From assembly GCA_019347895.1 (NCBI GenBank), contig JAHWKM010000010.1, positions 1 through 43,194 on the forward strand: a stretch of 43,194 nt of DNA, read 5' to 3'. The notes beneath the pieces are model-generated. The model saw only the letters and a list, made by a program, of their open reading frames with translations, was not told the origin of the DNA and made no database searches. This document shows positions 23,096 through 31,112 of the stretch, piece by piece. This stretch comes from Candidatus Parcubacteria bacterium (GTDB lineage: Bacteria; Patescibacteriota; Saccharimonadia; Saccharimonadales; 2-12-FULL-41-12). The first letter of the stretch is position 1. Each line of letters begins with the position of its first letter. The position numbers and the translations under genes are program-made.

Positions 23096-23170
23096 CTCGT
23101 AGTGAAGTTGGCCCATCACGCCTCCCTGTCACGGAGGAGATCGCCGGTTCGAATCCGGTCGGGCCCGCCA
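23093..23170 (+). tRNA. tRNA-Asp(GTC)
   Basis: Acceptor GGGCTCG/CGGGCCC (one G-U pair), D stem GTGA/TCAC, anticodon stem CCTCC/GGAGG with loop CTGTCAC (GTC), T arm GCCGGTTCGAATCCGGT, discriminator G and encoded CCA. GGGCCCGCCA from its end is repeated at 23203-23212. Confidence 0.95.
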
Positions 23171-23321
23171 GTCTAAATTCTAAATAGCTTATTAGGCTAG
23201 TAGGGCCCGCCACAGGCAAATCCTGCCAATGTATTACCTTATTAGTAACTTCGGTTTGTCCAATATGTATGGACGGATACACTACATTGACTTTTGAGAT
23301 AAGTAGGCATATTCTGCAAAT

Positions 23322-23546
23322 ATGAAGCAGGACAATCGCTATACACAAATTGAGGACTCGCAGATTATAGAAAAAACCGGTAAAAGTTCTAGGCAGTGGT
23401 ATGAACTTTTGGATAAATTTGGCGCCCCCACCAAGACAGGGACTGAAGTAACAGGACACCTTATTGAGAAGTACGGCCTAAGTAAGTACTGGTCACGCAC
23501 ACTATATATTCGCTATCAATGGGTGCGCGGCCTAAGAACAGAATAA
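23322..23546 (+). CDS. Small DUF4287-like protein
   Basis: 74 residues. The pattern IIEKTGKSSRQWYELLDKFG, then HLIEKYGLSKYWSRTL, resembles DUF4287/YdeI-associated domains of unknown function. It lies at the start of the accessory island, just after tRNA-Asp, and a short block matching the tRNA-Asp anticodon arm follows the gene (23571-23582). Confidence 0.6.
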   Translation: MKQDNRYTQIEDSQIIEKTGKSSRQWYELLDKFGAPTKTGTEVTGHLIEKYGLSKYWSRTLYIRYQWVRGLRTE

Positions 23547-23570
23547 ACAATATGATGGTTAGAAAATCCG

Positions 23571-23587
23571 CCTCCCTGTCCCGCCAA
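23571..23587 (+). repeat. tRNA-Asp fragment
   Basis: CGCCTCCCTGTC matches the anticodon arm of tRNA-Asp (23114-23125) and is followed by CCGCCA, like the tRNA's 3' end. It looks like an attachment-site or recombination remnant. Confidence 0.35.
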
Positions 23588-23678
23588 GCACAAGCATAAA
23601 TAGTTCATCGAAGTTATTTGCAGTAATCAACCACGTACGTATCTAAAAAATGTTACTTCGCTTGTTATTAAGAGTAGT

Positions 23679-23744
23679 TTGGGCGTTCCACCAGAAATCT
23701 ATGCTCTGGGACAAAGGAGGACTGTCCTCCTAAAACCTGCCCAA
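23679..23744 (+). other. Three-way-junction-like structure
   Basis: TTGGGC (23679-23684) pairs with GCCCAA (23739-23744), enclosing hairpins at 23691-23709 (CCAGA/TCTGG) and 23715-23731 (AGGAGGA/TCCTCCT). It lies in the roughly 300-base gap before the LexA-like gene. It may be a structured RNA or a protein-binding palindrome. No riboswitch class was recognised. Confidence 0.35.
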
Positions 23745-23807
23745 GTTCTATATGTACATCAAGAAGCCAGATAAATAAGCATAAGCGTTATAACATTGCG
23801 ACAGCTA

Positions 23808-23836
23808 TTGCAAATAATTCCGAAAATTATTACAAT
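23808..23836 (+). promoter_or_regulatory. Promoter and likely operator of the LexA-like gene
   Basis: TTGCAA (23808-23813), 17 bases, TACAAT (23831-23836), ending 8 bases before the ATG. A perfect inverted repeat AATAATT-N5-AATTATT (23813-23831) fills the spacer, ideal for autorepression. Confidence 0.6.
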
Positions 23837-23844
23837 GGTACTGT

Positions 23845-24453
23845 ATGGAAAAAACGAAATTAACTTACGAGCAACAGCGAGTTCTTAACGTAATGCGCCA
23901 TTACTACGCACTTCATGCTCACTTACCCACCTTGGGGTATATTCAGAAAAAATTGGGGTACAATCACCCCAGTTCAGTGCAGTATCACGTTGTTGCCCTG
24001 CGGGAAAAAGGTATGCTCGACCTTAAGCATCGCCGGCACACTGGAAGTGTGCGTGAGGTCCCTCTCATCGGAAGCGTCGCCACCGGACCGGCAATACTAG
24101 CCGAAGAAAATGTAGAAGGTTATGTGCCTGTAGCCGAAGAAAAACTACGATCGCGAAACGCTAAATACTTCTTTCTTCGAGCCAGAGGCGACAGTATGGA
24201 TAAGGCTGGCATAGAAGACGGAGATTACTTACTTGTACGCCAACAAGAGACCGCGCAGTCCCGCGATAAGGTAATTGCCCTGATCGGTGACGACGCTACC
24301 TGTAAGTTTTTAGAGTACACCGAGGATGGCGTACCAAAACTAATACCTGCTTCCACGAACGCAATGCACAAGCCCCAGGTTATGCTTGAAGACTTTTCTG
24401 TACTAGGTGTAGTTGAAGACGTAGTTAGTCCACAACGGAGGGCCGATGGTTAG
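23845..24453 (+). CDS. LexA-like self-cleaving repressor
   Basis: 202 residues, the length of LexA. Residues 1-65 form a LexA-type winged helix (LTYEQQRVLNVM, then YIQKKLGYNHPSSVQYHVVAL). Residues 72-195 are an S24 peptidase domain with Ser117 (GDSM) and Lys154 (ATCKF) at the expected places. The scissile bond is Thr80-Gly81 (SVATGP) rather than Ala-Gly, which may change the rate or trigger of autocleavage. The gene has its own promoter with a palindromic operator and ends in a terminator. It could be the host LexA or a regulator of the adjacent CBASS-like operon. Confidence 0.88.
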   Translation: MEKTKLTYEQQRVLNVMRHYYALHAHLPTLGYIQKKLGYNHPSSVQYHVVALREKGMLDLKHRRHTGSVREVPLIGSVATGPAILAEENVEGYVPVAEEKLRSRNAKYFFLRARGDSMDKAGIEDGDYLLVRQQETAQSRDKVIALIGDDATCKFLEYTEDGVPKLIPASTNAMHKPQVMLEDFSVLGVVEDVVSPQRRADG

Positions 24454-24463
24454 CTCCTAAAGC

Positions 24464-24492
24464 AAAAAGCAGCGTTGGCGCGCTGCTTTTTA
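24464..24492 (+). terminator. Terminator after the LexA-like gene
   Basis: AAAAAGCAGCG pairs with CGCTGCTTTTT around TTGGCG, followed by TTAATT. It separates the repressor from the CD-NTase operon. Confidence 0.75.
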
Positions 24493-24584
24493 ATTGCGAT
24501 GATCCAGCCTTTACTAGAACCGCTTTTTCTATTGTACATAAAAATTTAATAACATGCGAGGCGGCGCAGAACGAGGGTATCACA

Positions 24585-24650
24585 ATGAAGATAAATCCGC
24601 CGAAAAAACTTAAAGGTAAAAAGACAGAGGTGTCAGTATGGGCCTCGTAA
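24585..24650 (+). CDS. Possible 21-codon leader ORF
   Basis: ATG preceded by GAGGG. It encodes a very basic peptide (MKINPPKKLKGKKTEV...) and its TAA lies 10 bases inside the CD-NTase gene, in another frame. It could couple or regulate translation of the CD-NTase, or be chance. Confidence 0.25.
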   Translation: MKINPPKKLKGKKTEVSVWAS

Positions 24651-26119
24651 ATGATATATTTTTAGAGCTTCTTAGGGCCACGAAGGTATCAACTGACGCT
24701 TTGGCAGAGGCACGCAATCGGCGCGACTCTGTATTTGCAGCCGCCTTGACCTACGAGGGTGCCTACCGGACGATAAAATCAGGGTCAATCGCCCATGGGA
24801 CTGTATCAGGCACTATTTCAGATGCTGACGGAGCTGTAGTTTTAAGCCGAAAACAATATCCTGATTATGGTTCAGACGGAGAGAACAAAGGCCCTAGAGA
24901 GCTTGTAGAAGCAATTACCGATGACATGCGCAACTTAGTACAGCAAAACTATCCTAACGTAGGGGTCAGCACAAACCATAAAAGAGCAATATATTTCCGT
25001 TTTTTTGAGCCAATGGAGGATGGCCAAGATCCTACGGTAGACCTAGTAATAGCCCTTAACCGTAAGGACGAGCCGGGTTTATGGATTCCCCACTTGGGAC
25101 GTAACATTTGGCAGGCATCGCATCCTGAAAAGCATAGTGAGCTAGTTAAAGCGAAACGCGATGCAACTAATCACATAAGCACGAAGGTGGTAAGAATTAG
25201 TAAGCTCTATGCTAAACAATGGAAAACTCCTGGCTTACTGTACTCATTTCACCTGACGGCTCTCATGCTAGAAAGTCTTTCGTTCGGAGAATCCATAGCG
25301 GAGGGCTTCCAGGGATTGCTAACACACGCTTCCAGCACGCTCGCAAAAGGCAATACAAAAGATCCCGCAGGCGTATCCGAGCCACTAAAGCTCCCCTTGA
25401 GCCGCGAAAGAGATAAGGTAATTAAAAAGCTTAAGACTGCAGTTGATCATCTAGAAGCGGCACTCGATCTGGAAACCAGCGATGACGAAAACTTTGACGA
25501 TATTATGGTCAAACTCAAAAAGATATTTTGGCAAAGAGATATCCAAGAAAAACTTGAAGACGCTGCTCAAAAAGCACTGTTAGATCGAGCGATTGCCAGA
25601 ACCAGCACAGTCTCTAATTCATCGAAATTTGCAGTACCGGTTGCTTCAGCTGGTCTTGCGCGCCCTGTTATAAATGCGAGAGCATATGCATCTTCCAAAG
25701 CATCTACTATTAACCCTGTACATCCTGCGACCTGGTTTGAGGAACCGGAAACCAGAAGGATGTTTGAGTCAGGGCTTTCAGGAACTGACTTTACTGTACT
25801 TCATGCTGGTATAAGTAATGGTAAATGTATATATGTTGTGTCGATTCCAATTAAAGCATACCGTACCTCGACCTTGGTACGGATTGAATTCAATGGCAAA
25901 TCAGCGAGTGTATATGCTCCTGGTTTATCAGGGTTACGGCACGTTAATCCCCCGGCTCCGGAACAATCATTATGCCTTTGGTACCCCGGCGATGGAGCGG
26001 CTCGTAAGTGGAAATTTGAGTTCGGTATCGTACCCTTACTTGAATTAGTTCGACTTCACCTATATAAAGAGATGCGTTTTAAGGAAACCGGCCGCTGGCC
26101 AGGCGAAGAGGTGCACTGA
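24638..26119 (+). CDS. CD-NTase (CBASS-type cyclase) with E2-like C-terminal domain
   Basis: 493 residues. Residues about 20-210 are a cyclic-oligonucleotide synthase fold: GS at 49-50, first acidic pair D62-A-D64 and third acid D135 in TVDLVIAL, as in the OAS/cGAS-like CD-NTases of CBASS anti-phage systems. A helical region follows to about 320, with a variable linker. The last 130 residues are different. They end with a block containing H435 and C446 in SLCLWYP, then a helix, resembling bacterial E2-like conjugating domains. In known type II short CBASS the E2 protein is separate. Here it seems fused to the cyclase. GAGG lies 7 bases before the ATG. The stop is 1 base from the next gene. 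Confidence 0.75.
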   Translation: MGLVNDIFLELLRATKVSTDALAEARNRRDSVFAAALTYEGAYRTIKSGSIAHGTVSGTISDADGAVVLSRKQYPDYGSDGENKGPRELVEAITDDMRNLVQQNYPNVGVSTNHKRAIYFRFFEPMEDGQDPTVDLVIALNRKDEPGLWIPHLGRNIWQASHPEKHSELVKAKRDATNHISTKVVRISKLYAKQWKTPGLLYSFHLTALMLESLSFGESIAEGFQGLLTHASSTLAKGNTKDPAGVSEPLKLPLSRERDKVIKKLKTAVDHLEAALDLETSDDENFDDIMVKLKKIFWQRDIQEKLEDAAQKALLDRAIARTSTVSNSSKFAVPVASAGLARPVINARAYASSKASTINPVHPATWFEEPETRRMFESGLSGTDFTVLHAGISNGKCIYVVSIPIKAYRTSTLVRIEFNGKSASVYAPGLSGLRHVNPPAPEQSLCLWYPGDGAARKWKFEFGIVPLLELVRLHLYKEMRFKETGRWPGEEVH

Positions 26120-26120
26120 G

Positions 26121-26726
26121 ATGACTGAGATTTCAACCATCTTTGCGCAAATTCAGTATGAAGATTTAGTAAGTCTGGGCAAGCTATTGATAGCCTCAGT
26201 GGGCATACCTCTATTGCTCTTCTTCATAAGGCAGCTGTATAAAGATTTCAAGAAACGCCAAGATAGACGCCGAAAACTTTATGCGGAAGCCTTTTCAGCC
26301 TGCATGGAATATAAAGAATTCCCTTTTGTAATTTACCGGCGGGGTAAGTCAAATCCTGAAGCAGAGCGCATAAGGATTTCCGAAAACTTAAGAGAAGTAC
26401 AAAAACGAATATCTTACTACCAAGCTTGGATAAGGACCGAATCATCCTCAGTATCCGAAGTATACAATAAGTTGATTACCAGGCTCCGTGAGATTCCAGG
26501 TAAGAAAATGAATAAGGCATGGAAAGCTAAGCCTACCGAACGAGACGACCAAATGAATATAACCACACCAATTGATTGGAAAGATCTTAAAGATTTCGAA
26601 GATCAATACATTAATGCGGTTAGAAATGAGCTCCGGCTTTTTGGCGGAGTCAACATAAGGTTAAGTGTCTCGGTCCTAATGGTGTTACTGTTTTTGGCTA
26701 TTCTACTTATAAGCAAGGGCGTCTAG
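26121..26726 (+). CDS. Two-TM candidate CBASS effector
   Basis: 201 residues. One hydrophobic segment lies at about 17-37 and another at about 179-198, with a long charged helical region between. No enzymatic motif is seen. The gene starts 1 base after the CD-NTase stop, so the two are in one operon and probably coupled. CBASS effectors with membrane segments kill infected cells by membrane damage when a cyclic nucleotide binds. This protein fits that position but not a family I recognise. Confidence 0.65.
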   Translation: MTEISTIFAQIQYEDLVSLGKLLIASVGIPLLLFFIRQLYKDFKKRQDRRRKLYAEAFSACMEYKEFPFVIYRRGKSNPEAERIRISENLREVQKRISYYQAWIRTESSSVSEVYNKLITRLREIPGKKMNKAWKAKPTERDDQMNITTPIDWKDLKDFEDQYINAVRNELRLFGGVNIRLSVSVLMVLLFLAILLISKGV

Positions 26727-26777
26727 AATCATATCACTAGGTTGCTAACCTGCTCTACTCCCTTTTATAGAGTCGCT

Positions 26778-27533
26778 TTAAAAAATTTGTTCTCGCCACT
26801 TAGTCCATCTAAATTTAGCTATTTCAAGTTTCTCATTTTGAATTGTTTTATCTTTAAACACACCAATTTCGGTTACTTTGTATCCTTCGATTTGACCTTC
26901 ATTACCTACTTTTACCAGAAGGTATTTATTGCTATAATTTTGAATAATTGCGTGTTTTCCATCCGCAAACTGCACTGTTGCATAGTAGTCTTGTTCATAA
27001 GCCCAAAGCCGGCCAGTGGCATATGATATTGCACAGAGCAGAAATAGCGCAGCTATTATTAAAAAGAATGCCGGTTCTGAGACCTTTTCAACTGGTTGAT
27101 TCCTTTTATTTTTAAAAAATTTAATGAAGGCTTTTGGGGCAAACCACCGCAAAGCACCTAACAATACAGTAATTAATATGATGGCAGCAGATAATGGGGG
27201 TGGTAATATTAATATTCCAGCTGCAAGAAGTAAAAATACTAACGCCAAGAAACGAAGGCTCTTTATCCTTAATTTACCCGACTTGTACTCTTCGTAAATA
27301 ATGTAACCATAAGTGATTATTAAGATCAGGGCTGCAACTACAAAAACAAAGTTATCCAGTTTTATTTGAGCTAACTGAAATGGTACGTTATATACCGATA
27401 AATACGCGACCTCGAAAAAATAAGAACAGAGATAAGCCAGACTACTAAATATAGGTAAAAGAACTATATTTTTTTCGAGCAATTCCTTTATTTGGCGGAT
27501 TTGTTCCTGGTAGTTGGGCTCTTTTCTGCTCAC
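26778..27533 (-). CDS. Membrane protein of unknown function
   Basis: 251 residues. There is a short charged N-terminus, about five membrane segments (24-46, 61-80, 92-108, 112-130 and 152-172), and a C-terminal soluble domain of about 75 residues with beta-strand character (YATVQFADGKHAIIQNYSNKYLLVK). It converges with the CD-NTase operon. It is not recognised. It may be a sensor or an unrelated neighbour. Confidence 0.7.
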   Translation of the reverse strand: MSRKEPNYQEQIRQIKELLEKNIVLLPIFSSLAYLCSYFFEVAYLSVYNVPFQLAQIKLDNFVFVVAALILIITYGYIIYEEYKSGKLRIKSLRFLALVFLLLAAGILILPPPLSAAIILITVLLGALRWFAPKAFIKFFKNKRNQPVEKVSEPAFFLIIAALFLLCAISYATGRLWAYEQDYYATVQFADGKHAIIQNYSNKYLLVKVGNEGQIEGYKVTEIGVFKDKTIQNEKLEIAKFRWTKWREQIF

Positions 27534-27574
27534 AGGTATAGTTTATAAATATTAAGCGCTAGGAGCAATAAATG

Positions 27575-27650
27575 CTTCTCGAGTCCCGAAATAGTTCCAT
27601 ACTTCTAAGGTTACGGACCACCAAACTGAGCTATTAATAAACAACAAAAC
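27575..27650. other. Possible degenerate tRNA sequence
   Basis: On the minus strand TAGCTCAGTTTGGT resembles a D arm, but no acceptor or T arm pairs with it. It is weak and listed only because several other tRNA fragments occur in the window. Confidence 0.2.
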
Positions 27651-27696
27651 ACATATACAGAGTTTCTAGAGACTCTTTTTGTTATTATATAAACCT

Positions 27697-28170
27697 ATGG
27701 AAAATACATCAGGCAACGGGAAAAATCATAGGCTTAGGACGCTTTTGCTGGTCGCCGGCGGGCTGGTGGTACTTGCACTCGTAGCGGTCGCCGTTTATGC
27801 ATTGACCTACAAAGAAAAAGAAGCGGCGCAAACCAGTACTGCAGACTCCAGTTGCACAGACATGGCTAACACCGCGGACGTCCGTATAACCTACACCGCC
27901 AACCGCGAATTCCAGCCGTCCTGTTTGCGGGTAAAGCCAGGCACAGTGATCACCTACCAAAACGAGAGCGCACGAAAGCTGGAAGTCGGGGCTAATCCGC
28001 ATCCGCTTCACTCCAGTAATAAAGAAGTCTCTGGCGGAGCTTATGTATTGGAGGTGGAACCGGGCGGATCAAAACAAGTTACAGTCAATGAAACCGGCAC
28101 CAACGGTTACCATGACCATTTATTCTCGGATGCAACAGGCACTATAGTCGTCGATAGCCCAACTCTCTAG
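27697..28170 (+). CDS. Membrane-anchored cupredoxin-like protein
   Basis: 157 residues from the ATG at 27697. A TTG 18 bases upstream is in frame but lies in the -10 region (TTATTATATAA), so a leaderless ATG start is preferred. An N-terminal membrane segment (about 17-37) is followed by a cupredoxin-like beta domain on the outside, with conserved PGTVITYQNESA, PHPLHSS and GYHDHLF. Several His residues could bind copper, but the Cys ligand of type 1 sites is missing from the last loop. Two other cysteines (near 53 and 76) may form a disulphide. Confidence 0.75.
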   Translation: MENTSGNGKNHRLRTLLLVAGGLVVLALVAVAVYALTYKEKEAAQTSTADSSCTDMANTADVRITYTANREFQPSCLRVKPGTVITYQNESARKLEVGANPHPLHSSNKEVSGGAYVLEVEPGGSKQVTVNETGTNGYHDHLFSDATGTIVVDSPTL

Positions 28171-28172
28171 GA

Positions 28173-28238
28173 CTAAAAAATAAATGATAGTACGACGAAA
28201 AGGCCGATTATGGCTAGTATTGTCCAGATGATTCCCAT
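28173..28238 (-). CDS. Small hydrophobic protein, 21 residues
   Basis: ATG preceded by GGAGG (28250-28246) with an ideal 7-base spacer. The peptide MGIIWTILAIIGLFVVLSFIF is one membrane helix. It resembles short membrane proteins such as the lmo0937/DUF5670 type in composition only. It lies between the cupredoxin-like and MFS genes on the opposite strand. Confidence 0.5.
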   Translation of the reverse strand: MGIIWTILAIIGLFVVLSFIF

Positions 28239-28345
28239 ATCTTTACCTCCTGCTTAATGTACAAATGCTATCAGCGGTAACAAGTATAAGCAGTGAGAAT
28301 AGTTACAAGGTTGTTTTTATTTTGCAGGTTATAATTGTTTTTGAA

Positions 28346-29701
28346 ATGACAGATAAACAGAGGTTGGCGCTGGTAATCGCGGTTTTGGCATCATTTGTCA
28401 CCTTTTTGGATGCATCGGTTATAAATGTAGCTTTGCCGGCGATATCAGCAGAGCTTGGCGAAGGTCTAACCTTGAAGCAATGGGTGGTTGATGGTTATTT
28501 AATAACACTTGGCGCTCTGATGTTAATTGCCGGGTCACTGTCAGATTTGTTCGGACGTAAAAAGGTTTTAGCGATAGGACTATGGGGTTTTGCTATCACG
28601 TCTATTTTATGCGCCCTGGCGCCAAGCGGTGCTTTTTTGATAGTTGCCCGAATTTTACAGGGTGCGGCCGGAGCATTGTTAGTTCCTAGTTCATTGGCAT
28701 TAATTATCTCGGTTTTTTCGAGCGGCAAGCAAGGAAAAGCTATCGGAACTTGGACGGCTTGGACAGGGATAGCTTTTATAATCGGCCCTCTTCTGGGCGG
28801 GTTTTTAGTAGATATAGGCTCCTGGCGGCTAATTTTCGCCATTAATATTATCCCGATCTTAGTAACGCTTTGGTTGTTGCGCACACTGGAGCTAGAGGAG
28901 AACCTGGATAAAAGACCATCTGTTGATATAACTGGAGCGTTACTTGGAGCCATTGGATTGGGCGGACCAGTTTACGCCCTGATCGAGCAGCCGAATTACG
29001 GCTGGGGTAGCCCGCTAATATATGGTTCTTTGCTGATAGGCATTGCAGCTTTAGCGGCATTTTTTTGGCATGAAAGACGGACTCCAGCCCCTATGCTGCC
29101 GCTAAGTTTGTTTAAGGTCCGCAATTTCTCGGTTGGTAATTTGTCGACCGCGGCCATATATGGCAGCCTGGGCGTGCTTACGTTTTTACTAGCTGTTTTT
29201 GTACAACAAGTAGGCGGATATTCCGCGTTTGAGGCCGGTCTTACCCTTCTGCCGGTTACACTTATTATGTTTGTATTTTCGCCTTTTTTTGGCACCTTAG
29301 CGGATAAGTTCGGTCCGAGAATTTTCATGAGTTTAGGTCCGATCATTTGTGCCGGCGGTGTTTTGACATTCCTTTGGACCAACCAGTCGGTTAATTTTTG
29401 GTCGCAGATTTTGCCTGGAATATTAATCTTCGGTATCGGACTATCATTTACTGTTGCTCCGCTTACAACGGCTGTTTTAAGTTCAATTGAGGCCAAGCGG
29501 GCTGGTATCGGTTCAGCCATTAATAACGCGCTGGCGCGCATAGCCAGCTTAATTACAATTGCCACTCTCGGCTTTGTGGTTGGACCTGAAATCAATCTGG
29601 AAGGCTTTCACAAAGGCGTCATCTATATGGCAATATTGTTGGCACTCGGCGGAATAATCTCGTGCGTCGGCATCCGCAATCCTGCGAAATTCAAACAATA
29701 A
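28346..29701 (+). CDS. MFS exporter, DHA2 (EmrB/QacA) family
   Basis: 451 residues with about 14 membrane segments. The motif DASVINVALPAI in TM1 and GRKKVL between TM2 and TM3 are family signatures, with LQGAAGALLVPSSLALI (antiporter motif C region) in TM5. It is probably a proton-driven drug or metabolite exporter. The longer frame from 28265 is unlikely, because TATAAT (28330-28335) lies 10 bases before the ATG at 28346, giving a nearly leaderless mRNA. The 3' end overlaps the convergent DAG-kinase gene by 11 bases. Confidence 0.9.
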   Translation: MTDKQRLALVIAVLASFVTFLDASVINVALPAISAELGEGLTLKQWVVDGYLITLGALMLIAGSLSDLFGRKKVLAIGLWGFAITSILCALAPSGAFLIVARILQGAAGALLVPSSLALIISVFSSGKQGKAIGTWTAWTGIAFIIGPLLGGFLVDIGSWRLIFAINIIPILVTLWLLRTLELEENLDKRPSVDITGALLGAIGLGGPVYALIEQPNYGWGSPLIYGSLLIGIAALAAFFWHERRTPAPMLPLSLFKVRNFSVGNLSTAAIYGSLGVLTFLLAVFVQQVGGYSAFEAGLTLLPVTLIMFVFSPFFGTLADKFGPRIFMSLGPIICAGGVLTFLWTNQSVNFWSQILPGILIFGIGLSFTVAPLTTAVLSSIEAKRAGIGSAINNALARIASLITIATLGFVVGPEINLEGFHKGVIYMAILLALGGIISCVGIRNPAKFKQ

Positions 29702-30551
29702 TCTCCAACGATTTCTTAAGAATTTTATATTTTATGGGAAGCCTTAGAGTCACACTTTCGCCATCTATAGCCAACCTTATCTTTTTGTTATCACCTCTAA
29801 TTTCTATCTTCTTGGCTGCATAGCATGCAAAATCGCGGCTGTTTATTTTTCCAAATATGAGCCGCCAAAATAGTAATAGCATCTCTTTTTTTGTTTTTGG
29901 ATTCAAAAAATAGGCGTACATCTCGCCTTCATCAAGTTTACGGCGCTTGGCTAAGCCTATATCGTCCAGCTCATATTTGTTATTCGAAACAACCAGCAGG
30001 TTGGTTTTTATGCTGAATGATTTATTATTAATCTTAAGTTTAAAACGATAATTCTTAATTTCGGGTATGATATAAAAAGCGGAAATCAAACCAGCTGGCC
30101 ATTTGCCGATTTTATCCTGCAATGACTCTCTTTTTGTTAAAAAATGGGGATAAAAACCTATGACTGTATTGTTTAGAAAAATCCGATCGTTAGCTTTTCC
30201 CAGATCAATTTTCTTAACTCTACCCTTAAGCAATGTTTTCGCCGCTCCATCGAAATCCGTAGGGAATCCGACGTCCTTGGAAAAATGGTTAAATGTTCCC
30301 AGGGGTATAACTGACATTTTACGTCTAAACTTCAAGGCTGTATCTGCGACTGTATTAGCCGTACCATCGCCCCCCACCGCCACCAATATCGGCGCCAAAT
30401 CATCGTTGGAGAATCTTTCTATGGCTAACACGTCAATAAATTTATGGGTAATATTGTAATTTTTTAGTACCTTCTCCAATTCTATTTGCTTACTTTCTTG
30501 AAATCGCTTCGCTTTGGAGTTCAGACATATTGTAATGTGCGGTTTTTTCAT
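29691..30551 (-). CDS. Diacylglycerol kinase-family lipid kinase
   Basis: 286 residues with GGDGT at 60-64 and PLGTFNHFSKD, the nucleotide-binding signatures of DagK/YegS-type lipid kinases, and the usual C-terminal beta domain. It phosphorylates a diacylglycerol or another lipid alcohol. Its start overlaps the stop of the PAP2 gene by 4 bases. A lipid kinase coupled to a lipid phosphatase suggests that both act on one membrane lipid or lipid carrier. Confidence 0.88.
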   Translation of the reverse strand: MKKPHITICLNSKAKRFQESKQIELEKVLKNYNITHKFIDVLAIERFSNDDLAPILVAVGGDGTANTVADTALKFRRKMSVIPLGTFNHFSKDVGFPTDFDGAAKTLLKGRVKKIDLGKANDRIFLNNTVIGFYPHFLTKRESLQDKIGKWPAGLISAFYIIPEIKNYRFKLKINNKSFSIKTNLLVVSNNKYELDDIGLAKRRKLDEGEMYAYFLNPKTKKEMLLLFWRLIFGKINSRDFACYAAKKIEIRGDNKKIRLAIDGESVTLRLPIKYKILKKSLEIIV

Positions 30552-31078
30552 GGTTTTACTATGAACTTAATTACTAGAATTAATACTAAACCGCCCAGCA
30601 ACCAGCCGCCTAAAACGTCGCTTGGAAAATGGGCGCCCAGATAAATTCGGGAGATACCTATCAATAAGATCAAAAACGCCAGAAAACCTGCCAGTAGCCA
30701 CTTCCATGGATCAGAAATATAATTGACACATAAAAAAATTAAAAAACCCAGCACCAACAATGACGCATATGCATGTCCGCTGGGAAAGCTGTAAGTTTTA
30801 ACAAGCATATTTTCAACATAAATTGTTTCTGGGCGGGCTCGCTGCGTTATTAGTTTTATAATGCTGGCCATAGGTAAAAAGGCCAGGGTAGCAGCTTGAG
30901 CAATTACTAAATTGGCATGGCGCTGCGAATAGCTAACTGCCATCACTATTACTAAAATAAATGCCATGACTAACGGGGTACCAAGGTAAGACGCCCATAA
31001 CATAACTGGATGCAGCCACTGCGGTAATTTCTCTACTGCGCTAACAACTAAACGGTCAAATGTTTTTGGATAATTCAT
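30548..31078 (-). CDS. PAP2-family membrane phosphatase
   Basis: 176 residues with five or six membrane segments. The three phosphatase motifs are present: KLITQRARP, SFPSGH and RIYLGAHFPSD. Such enzymes dephosphorylate phosphatidate, undecaprenyl diphosphate or similar lipids. Its stop overlaps the start of the lipid kinase gene (ATGA). Confidence 0.92.
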   Translation of the reverse strand: MNYPKTFDRLVVSAVEKLPQWLHPVMLWASYLGTPLVMAFILVIVMAVSYSQRHANLVIAQAATLAFLPMASIIKLITQRARPETIYVENMLVKTYSFPSGHAYASLLVLGFLIFLCVNYISDPWKWLLAGFLAFLILLIGISRIYLGAHFPSDVLGGWLLGGLVLILVIKFIVKP

Positions 31079-31112
31079 CCTCTAATTATCCCAGACTTTG
31101 TTGTAAAATAGC

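Noticed and set aside
26100-26119. UGA read as glycine
   Set aside because: TGA ends the CD-NTase, miaA and other full-length genes exactly where the families end, so it is an ordinary stop.
28265-28345. N-terminal extension of the MFS exporter
   Set aside because: It spans the TATAAT at 28330-28335, and the family's first membrane segment starts right after the ATG at 28346.
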